Assembly (NCBI GenBank): GCA_034189725.1
Contig: JAXHUK010000090.1
Coordinates: 1 to 14,361, forward strand
Source of the DNA: JAXHUK01 sp034189725
GTDB taxonomy: Bacteria > Chloroflexota > Dehalococcoidia > SZUA-161
Direction of reading: 5' to 3'
Length of the DNA stretch: 14,361 bases
Every line of letters starts with the position of its first letter. Positions within the stretch are counted from its first letter, which is position 1. The position numbers and the translations under genes are program-made. Shown piece by piece: positions 7,401 to 12,306 of the stretch. The notes under the pieces are model-generated. The model did no database searches and was not told the DNA's origin. It saw only the letters and a program-made list of their open reading frames with translations.

Positions 7401-7845
7401 AATCACCGCTCTCGAAATCGTCCTCTGCAGCCGCCAGCTCAATGAACGTATATAGCCCCACCATTTTCAGTTCATCCGAGTAATCTGTGTCAGCGTCCGG
7501 TTCGGCCACGCCCCTGTCTTCAGGGATCCATATCTTTTCCACCGTGACATTCATGTTCCTATCGTTCCAATCGTCAGGAGTGCCTGGATAATATGTTTCG
7601 TTCCCGTAGTCCAGGTCTGCCACTCCCTCGACATTCTTCTTTATCTGGTACATGGCATCCTCTATACCAGCGTCGGAGGCATAGAGTTCTTGCATTCGTT
7701 CCTCGCGTGTTCGCACGCTCTGGTGGCCGGTGTAGACGAATTTCAAGAGTGGAGCCATGATAATCAGGACTAGCGCTACTACAAGGGTGACATATATCAA
7801 TGTCATCCCCACTTCACTTTTCATTGGGATTAGTTTTATTTTCAT
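4420..7845 (-). CDS. Giant prepilin-headed minor pilin / putative pilus-tip adhesin (PilX/GspK-like N-terminus)
   Basis: Probably a pilus-tip protein presenting a large external domain. From ATG 7843-7845 (AAGAGG six bases upstream; the ATG at 7881 has no such site) it is 1,141 residues. The leader MKIKLIPMKSEVG is cut before MTLIYVTLVVALVLIIMAP, a pilin helix with Tyr instead of Glu at position 5, as expected of GspK/PilX-type tip subunits, followed by LYASDAGIEDAMYQI, the PilX-like signature. Beyond it, counting from the 7881 start, are two repeated MAM- or lectin-like jelly rolls (about 154-297 and 300-452, each opening DDFESG.WSG and containing FWA and DIDLS), a linker, a region with AAWLYWSAF (about 699-707), two short DYTV...TI.ND.L.G repeats (819-848, 857-886), and a CYSGWSLIVLYES segment (972-984) as in many surface proteins. 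It is rich in Asp, Trp and Tyr. Fourth gene of the pilC operon. The ligand is unknown. Confidence 0.82.
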   Translation of the reverse strand: MKIKLIPMKSEVGMTLIYVTLVVALVLIIMAPLLKFVYTGHQSVRTREERMQELYASDAGIEDAMYQIKKNVEGVADLDYGNETYYPGTPDDWNDRNMNVTVEKIWIPEDRGVAEPDADTDYSDELKMVGLYTFIELAAAEDDFESGDWSGYGEGMSDDWHNDWAHTGSASIGSGTSAYRGNHYLSFDDSDGTAKRETNLINFYEPRLQFWARAGNLEDDDTVECLISDEETPAIEDWTSVMTWNNGNYTDTYEFIDIDLSAHGDYGDYGNTSHLWVRFDADLYIPALDDFESGGWSGGSGWYQDWNHQGGEAYYTEVTEYNDPHQGNYHLRLRVDGEAQRRITSISGYSSPQLNFWAKVTDNWDEADGDHAELKVRSDLVGWTTISTWDYNDADTTYHEYDIDLSPYVSGATNWLDLMFVCSTNSTYEHFYVDDVKVFDNDRVYSSDVDDHFYIDDLWIGNDVNTYTIEIAYTADIGNTWMDSLGVWMPPGLHYDGVFNVQGIPESEREPDSIATSFAEGTILEWNFNPRIDLSQPTGVLPIVRSLSFRFTGANEDQGMFTWLTAYNSESGGSADADFISWDTGYEIYKATSQASHEIWGSNTEVEAYIGQGEINKRGLASYGNYVATGSPLLIHWIEDAYVREHAVDPTDPGTWRYDAGNDVWYKGRATISDETGNGIPQDAEVLAAWLYWSAFIEQDEWEYIYNEEPDQNVEFMYPMVYGPETFEAFGGDGDNFYTTSAYTNNSEPVVNLPRKPALHLNPARYCAEILDDTYSGGNATLFTDHWPILELPEVYVHLEAYGYLTGGDDYTVDYDIGRITIINDSLPGGELSVDYSTAGISELVEGTDYTVTDATGLVTITNDCLEGNVTMRYWAEHWESIVHDARDKYGTALDPVSQQNSTNGWSYACFADVTSLVKGDTFYDYTIASGNGEYAVRAIDATTGDEAAYDSGQNWPQWCYSGWSLIVLYESFTETAHQFYLYDPIHNSGDCPFYVDNEEGAEFTLSDFYPPEGSVEGTLTYFIGEGDDLYNDDYIQFKGVSQPAFENPTIDNTLSGPNNPWNDVINGISTTGEVGVDVDTFDIVEDVGSDTEANVRFKNKYDSWNLTYVILSFKTSMMPKEDFLFNVSAVTYKYELGTNK

Positions 7846-7890
7846 TAGCTGCCTCTTATAGTGCAGCACTTTAAATCTCATACGGTTTTC

Positions 7891-8460
7891 TTATAGCAAT
7901 GCCCTGGGATGGATCTGGTACGTAGAGTTTGCCTTACTTCGGTCGACACGAGCATTAACTTCTACTACCAACACGTCGTTTGTCGTTTTATGCCAGAAAC
8001 AGCGCGTAGATGTAGGGTCAAGGTACTCGGACACTACTGAGGTTCCATAACTGTTCCAATCGTCCTCACCTTTCTGTTTGACATAATGCGTTCGTTTCAA
8101 AAGCCACAGGTTATATCCCATTTCGTCGATCATACCCTCGACTCTATATGTGACCTTGTTCTCATCGCCATCCCACTCTGTCCATCTGATGGTGAGTGGA
8201 AAACCTGTACCATCAGGATTGCCGAGGTTGATGCTCTGTGCTTGAACAACATCCTCGCTGATCCAGAAACCGACGTATTGTACATTGAGTATCGCCAGCG
8301 TCTCGTCTCTGTGTTCGGCGCTTACAGTAGTCATATGGTGCAAAATAATGAGACTGCCGATTATGATTATCGCGCTGACGGAGATCGCCACCATCAACTC
8401 AACCAGCGTAAAACCACGTTGGTCTTTCAGCTTTTGCCAACCCGCCAGTACAATACTCAC
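7891..8460 (-). CDS. Minor prepilin, PilW/GspJ-like
   Basis: A predicted pilus-tip or priming subunit of 189 residues. The leader MSIVLAGWQKLKDQRG is cut before FTLVELMVAISVSAIIIIG, with Glu at mature position 5. After the helix, VGFWISEDVVQAQSI resembles the post-helix part of PilW/GspJ proteins, and a beta-rich C-terminal part follows. The start is GTG 8458-8460; its AGGAG overlaps the stop of the previous gene (TAGGAG), leaving a seven-base gap and suggesting coupled translation. It lies between the I/V-like prepilin and the giant K/X-like protein, so the I-J-K order of pseudopilin clusters is preserved. The exact class (J/W) is inferred from order and the WISED segment. Confidence 0.85.
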   Translation of the reverse strand: MSIVLAGWQKLKDQRGFTLVELMVAISVSAIIIIGSLIILHHMTTVSAEHRDETLAILNVQYVGFWISEDVVQAQSINLGNPDGTGFPLTIRWTEWDGDENKVTYRVEGMIDEMGYNLWLLKRTHYVKQKGEDDWNSYGTSVVSEYLDPTSTRCFWHKTTNDVLVVEVNARVDRSKANSTYQIHPRALL

Positions 8461-8467
8461 GGTACTC

Positions 8468-8932
8468 CTAGCGATCGACTTTATAGTTACGGGTTCTCAG
8501 CACCGGATTATCCATATCTACATGATAGACACTGACCATTATCTCCTGAATACCCTCATCTTGACCTGAAGGTAATGCCGTATGTGCTTGAGTTAATGGA
8601 TCAATACGAATGGGGTGAGCGATAACATCAATTGCATAGCTTGCGTTTGGCACAGGCACCAATCCATATTCGGGATTGGGACTGGTGGCGTTTCCATAGA
8701 TATATTCAGTACTTTTGATGTATTCAATTTGCATTCGGGTTAAGCTCTCGACAATCCGTTGTTCATTTCGTTTGAATTCGGCATCAACCATCAAAACCAT
8801 GAGTGCGGGAACTGAGGCTGTTATCAGCCCAAGAACAACAATGGAGATTACCACCTCGATTAAGGTAGCGCCTCTTTCGCCTCTGGAGAACGATGATCGT
8901 ATACTCCATTGATGACCCTTAAACCTTAGCAT
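8468..8932 (-). CDS. Minor prepilin, PilV/GspI-like
   Basis: A 154-residue predicted priming subunit. RGERG precedes mature ATLIEVVISIVVLGLITASV, a class III site with Glu5, and the short beta-rich rest ends in VSVYHVDMDNP, fitting the small I/V-type pseudopilins. I prefer ATG 8930-8932 because AAGAGG lies seven bases upstream; a GTG at 8957-8959 would add nine residues but has only a poor, distant site. It is the first minor prepilin after pilC, with a 44-base gap from it, and seven bases before the next one. Confidence 0.84.
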   Translation of the reverse strand: MLRFKGHQWSIRSSFSRGERGATLIEVVISIVVLGLITASVPALMVLMVDAEFKRNEQRIVESLTRMQIEYIKSTEYIYGNATSPNPEYGLVPVPNASYAIDVIAHPIRIDPLTQAHTALPSGQDEGIQEIMVSVYHVDMDNPVLRTRNYKVDR

Positions 8933-8976
8933 ACGAATGCCTCTTCGTATCTGCTTCACCGGTGACTGCTACTGCC

Positions 8977-10185
8977 TTATTCGGGTAATACGTCCACCAT
9001 AGAGTATATAGAACCAAATATAGTTACGGCGACCAGACCGATTATTATACCTACCCCTATTGTCAGTGCCGGTGTGAGCATTCCAGTAACCCGGGAGATG
9101 GCCCTATCCGCTTCTTCTTCATAGAAACCAGAAACCTTAATCAACTGCTCACCCAGACTCCCGGTTTCTTCGCCTATCGCTATCATTTCCCCCATTAGTG
9201 GTGGGAAGAGTGGCTCTGAAGAGACCGCCTGAGAGAAGAGTTGCCCATCACCGACTTTCGCATAAATACCATTCACTGCTTCAGATATCAGAGCATTCTC
9301 GGTCGTGTCAGATGTTAATTGTAGTGAATCAAACAAGGATACACCTGCAGTGACAAGCATACTCATGTTACGACAGAATCTGGCAACACCGCCTTTAAGT
9401 ACAGCCTGGCCTATCATGGGGATTCTCAGTATAACTTCGTCTTTCCTTCGTCTTCCGCGCTCGGTTCTTACATAAAAATAGCCTGCGACTGTAAGTATCG
9501 CGGCGATAGTGATCATGTACAGGAAGTTTGCCTCAAAAAAGTTGCTTATTGCTATCATTCCTCTGGTCATAGCGGGTAAATCGCTGCCGAACTCTGAGAA
9601 AAGGGAGGTTAACGCGGGAACGACAAAGGTCATCATTACCACTATGGCACCAATAGCGAGAAGCAGAACGAACGTCGGGTAAATGAGGCTGCTTTTCACC
9701 TTTGATGCGGTAGCCTGGTCTTTCTCCATATGTTTAGCGGTGTCATTCAATACATCAGCCAGGTTACCTGTTTCTTCGCCGGTTCTTAACAGGTAAACGT
9801 AAAACGTGGGGAAAACGGTAGGATATTTGGCACAGGCTTCTGAGAATCGACTACCTTTTTCGAGGTCGGTTATAATCTCCTTAAGTACTTCCCGGAAAGC
9901 CTGTTTTCCGAAACGACTTTGTATTGTCAAAGCGCGAAAGATAGGAATTCCGGCCTCCAGAAGACTAGCCATATTTCTACTGAACTGGATTATGTCTCTC
10001 GGCTTCACTCCAAAAACGCTGGGAATTGCCTCATGGAGTGCAGGTAATTTAAAGCTCCGCTTCAAATTGATGATTGTCAGCCCATAATCCCATAGAAGTT
10101 GCTCCGCATTGCTCTCGGACTCAGCGGTAATGACTCCCTTGATTTCATTACCATCATTTGTGGTCGCAACATACTTGAACTCCAT
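8977..10185 (-). CDS. pilC: Inner-membrane platform protein PilC/GspF
   Basis: Polytopic base of the pilus machine, thought to pass the motion of PilB to the pilin being added. At 402 residues it has the family length. Two homologous T2SF domains are visible (about 66-190 and 268-392), each with an LLEAGI/LVTAGVSLFDSL-type start and a repeated GEETG.L motif (136-141 and 338-344). Three transmembrane helices lie at about 171-193, 220-240 and 370-393. The ATG has GGGGA seven bases upstream. It opens the long operon of prepilins and pilN-O-M and is separated from pilB by 346 bases, so it may be transcribed apart from it. Confidence 0.96.
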   Translation of the reverse strand: MEFKYVATTNDGNEIKGVITAESESNAEQLLWDYGLTIINLKRSFKLPALHEAIPSVFGVKPRDIIQFSRNMASLLEAGIPIFRALTIQSRFGKQAFREVLKEIITDLEKGSRFSEACAKYPTVFPTFYVYLLRTGEETGNLADVLNDTAKHMEKDQATASKVKSSLIYPTFVLLLAIGAIVVMMTFVVPALTSLFSEFGSDLPAMTRGMIAISNFFEANFLYMITIAAILTVAGYFYVRTERGRRRKDEVILRIPMIGQAVLKGGVARFCRNMSMLVTAGVSLFDSLQLTSDTTENALISEAVNGIYAKVGDGQLFSQAVSSEPLFPPLMGEMIAIGEETGSLGEQLIKVSGFYEEEADRAISRVTGMLTPALTIGVGIIIGLVAVTIFGSIYSMVDVLPE

Positions 10186-10531
10186 GTTTACTTCCCCGTA
10201 GCTTTGCGTATTTTCATAGTATTAATAGTATGAGAAGTGATATGCTATGTCTATAGTACTTTGTATATGAGAGCTCCACTGAAATGGTAATTCTCAGGTT
10301 GCTTTTCAGCGTACTCACAACAAAGCCGGAGACGAGGTCATGCTGGCATGTGTGCTGGAGAGCCCAACGGTAGTCGATTTACAATAGAGTATCTCACACA
10401 ATTACACACCGCTGACGCTATTTGTATACGTCATGTAAACCTAGTTGGTATCATTTGCTGTGCCGCCTCTGTGATTGACATAATGATTATAGAAACGAGA
10501 TACGTAGAACTCAGATGGTTGTCGTAAGCTT
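10186..10531. other. 346-bp gap between pilB and pilC without a gene
   Basis: The longest non-coding stretch in the window. The only readings longer than 15 codons are a 16-codon one and a 29-codon one with nothing to support them. The part next to pilC holds a plausible promoter (10225-10253). A short inverted repeat CATGC-TG-GCATG is present, and a perfect TATAAT on the minus strand (10486-10491) lacks a -35. No U-run terminator follows pilB, and I see no recognisable riboswitch. Confidence 0.7.
10225..10253 (-). promoter_or_regulatory. Candidate sigma-70-type promoter for the pilC operon
   Basis: On the minus strand TAGACA (10248-10253), five of six to TTGACA, is 17 bases from TACTAT (10225-10230), four of six to TATAAT. 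This would start a transcript about 35 bases before the pilC ATG. An overlapping ATTAAT offers another -10. Spacing and position are good; the -10 is only fair. Confidence 0.45.
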
Positions 10532-12229
10532 CTAGAAGATGGTGAATGCGTGACGCATGACTTCACCGATGGTGGTCAAGCCATCTGAAACTTTTTGCAT
10601 GCCGTCACCTGCCATAGGGATCATCCCTGTTTTCACCGCCTCATCCTTCAGTTCGCTGGCGGGGGAGCCTTTCATAACCATTTTCCTTATCTCATCGTTG
10701 AGGGTCAGCAATTCATATACGCCCACACGACCCATGAAACCACTGCGCGCACAGAAGTTGCACCCTCGTCCCACCCAAAAATCTCTCTTTGATTCACCTG
10801 TCTCGGCTTCGTATGCTGCAGCTTCAGAGGGTGAGACTTCGGTAATCTGTCGACAGTAGGGGCATACGCGTCTTACCAATCGCTGGGACAGGCTCCCAAT
10901 TACTGCTGAGGTAACCAGGAATGGTTCAATACCCATATCGATCAAGCGGAGCAGAGCACTCACCGAATCGTTGGCGTGGATTGAACTGAGCACCAGATGC
11001 CCTGTGATAGCTGCCTGAACAGCTGTTGCTGCAGTCTCGGTGTCTCTGATCTCACCTACAAGGATGACATCCGGGTCAAGACGCATGATGGCTCTTAAAC
11101 CTATGGGAAACGTAATTCCTGCCAGCCGGTTTACCTGAATCTGGTTGATGCCCCTGAAACCATATTCTATTGGGTCTTCGATAGTCATTATATTGGCGCC
11201 CCGAGCATCGAGTTGCTGTAACGCTGCATATAACGATGTCGTTTTACCTGAGCCTGTAGGGCCGTTAACCAGGATCATCCCGAAAGGTGCTCCCAATATT
11301 TTCTCGAACGGATATAGGACAGAAGGGCTCATTCCCAGATCCGGCAGGCTTATTAGAAGTGAGGATTTGTCTAAAACCCTGAGTACTGCCAGTTCACCAT
11401 GAGCACCCTCAATTGTAGCTACACGGAAGTCGATCTTTTTGCCGCCTATAGTGGCATTAAACTGGCCGTCTTGGGGCCGTCGCCTCTCTGCAATGTTGAG
11501 GTTGGCCATAACCTTAATTCTGGTAAGGATTGCACTGTGCACTCCCAAAGGCAGTCGAACCGCGTCATGTAGCACACCATCAATCCGGTTTCTTACGAGG
11601 ACGCAATCTTCTTGAGGTTCAATGTGAATATCTGAAGCTCGGTCTCGTACAGCTTGTGTGAGCATCATCTCTACTGCTTGCACGATAGGAGCTTGCTTTT
11701 GTATATCCAGCTCCGTGACATCTGCTGTTTCCGTGGTGTAGAGACCGACTATCTGACTAACTTGTTGCTCAATCTGGGTTCTCAAGCTGTAGTGCCGTGC
11801 AATCGCTTCGTCGAGGCTCATGCCAACCGGAATAACGGTTTCGACTTTCTTTTGTGTCATCGCAGCTATGCTGTTTACAGTGCGAAAATCGTGAGGCTCA
11901 TTTGTGGCTATAGTGAGCGTCTCACCATTCAGTGAGATAGGAACGATGTGGTGCTCTCTTGCTACCTGCTCAGGAACGAGATCCAGGGCCGGCGATTGTA
12001 TCTCAACTCGTGCAAGGTTGATTACAGGTACGTTATATTTTAAACTAAGAACAGAGGCCAGTACCTCAGTATCTATCAGCCTCTGTTCCAGAAGTATATC
12101 AATTAGTTTCTTATTGGAATTGGCCGCAGCTTCCTCTGCTGCTTGCAGCTCAGTATCGCTAATGAAATCCCCGTTCACTAGCACTTTGCCCAACTCCTTG
12201 CTTTCTTTCGAGGAGCTCCATTCCGCCAT
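10532..12229 (-). CDS. pilB: Pilus extension ATPase PilB/GspE
   Basis: Hexameric cytoplasmic motor that drives pilin addition through PilC. The 565 residues show an N-terminal MshEN-type region (about 8-145) and a secretion ATPase core: Walker A GPTGSGKTT (323-331), Asp box EDPIEYG (351-357), Walker B DPDVILVGEIRD (385-396), His box SSIHAND (415-421), and four zinc cysteines, CPYC (456-459) and CNFC (490-493), which mark the extension rather than the retraction class. The first MshEN repeat reads ELGKVLVNG, where c-di-GMP binders have RLG and one more residue; the second reads KLIDILLEQ, also lacking RLG. Ligand binding is therefore doubtful. The ATG has GGAGA seven bases upstream. It is preceded by a promoter and a tiny ORF, and by a c-di-GMP enzyme gene. 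Confidence 0.97.
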   Translation of the reverse strand: MAEWSSSKESKELGKVLVNGDFISDTELQAAEEAAANSNKKLIDILLEQRLIDTEVLASVLSLKYNVPVINLARVEIQSPALDLVPEQVAREHHIVPISLNGETLTIATNEPHDFRTVNSIAAMTQKKVETVIPVGMSLDEAIARHYSLRTQIEQQVSQIVGLYTTETADVTELDIQKQAPIVQAVEMMLTQAVRDRASDIHIEPQEDCVLVRNRIDGVLHDAVRLPLGVHSAILTRIKVMANLNIAERRRPQDGQFNATIGGKKIDFRVATIEGAHGELAVLRVLDKSSLLISLPDLGMSPSVLYPFEKILGAPFGMILVNGPTGSGKTTSLYAALQQLDARGANIMTIEDPIEYGFRGINQIQVNRLAGITFPIGLRAIMRLDPDVILVGEIRDTETAATAVQAAITGHLVLSSIHANDSVSALLRLIDMGIEPFLVTSAVIGSLSQRLVRRVCPYCRQITEVSPSEAAAYEAETGESKRDFWVGRGCNFCARSGFMGRVGVYELLTLNDEIRKMVMKGSPASELKDEAVKTGMIPMAGDGMQKVSDGLTTIGEVMRHAFTIF

Positions 12230-12240
12230 ATTCCGTTCTC

Positions 12241-12264
12241 CTATCGGGCCAAGGGTGATGTCAT
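12241..12264 (-). CDS. Seven-codon leader ORF before pilB
   Basis: ATG ACA TCA CCC TTG GCC CGA TAG (MTSPLAR). Its stop overlaps the TAGGAGA that forms the pilB ribosome binding site, and a G-rich AGGGGGA lies three bases before its ATG. This geometry could couple its translation to pilB, but so short an ORF can arise by chance and the upstream spacing is tight. Confidence 0.25.
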   Translation of the reverse strand: MTSPLAR

Positions 12265-12289
12265 ATTCCCCCTATAGAAATCGTATTAG

Positions 12290-12298
12290 ATTATATCA
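12290..12298 (-). promoter_or_regulatory. Extended -10 promoter for pilB
   Basis: TGA-TATAAT on the minus strand is a perfect -10 hexamer with the TGn extension, placed so that the transcript would start about 54 bases before the pilB ATG. The -35 position (ATACAA) is weak, as is usual for extended -10 promoters. It lies just after the stop of the c-di-GMP enzyme gene, so pilB can be transcribed without that gene. Confidence 0.55.
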
Positions 12299-12306
12299 CA
12301 AACTGT

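Noticed and set aside
4420..7845. Gene fusion or frameshift making the tip protein too long
   Set aside because: One continuous frame with uniform secreted-protein composition and ordered repeats; no broken domain edge is visible.
7846..7881. Upstream start of the tip protein at 7881
   Set aside because: No good ribosome binding site, while ATG 7845 has AAGAGG six bases upstream and gives a normal 13-residue class III leader.
8468..10185. Type II secretion system rather than type IV pilus
   Set aside because: The I/J/K-like prepilins fit both, but pilM/N/O, pilin-type subunits and the lack of gspC/D/L/M-type genes favour a pilus.
10186..10531. c-di-GMP riboswitch before pilC
   Set aside because: I looked for GEMM-like conserved segments because of the c-di-GMP enzyme nearby and found none. 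A covariance-model search would settle it.
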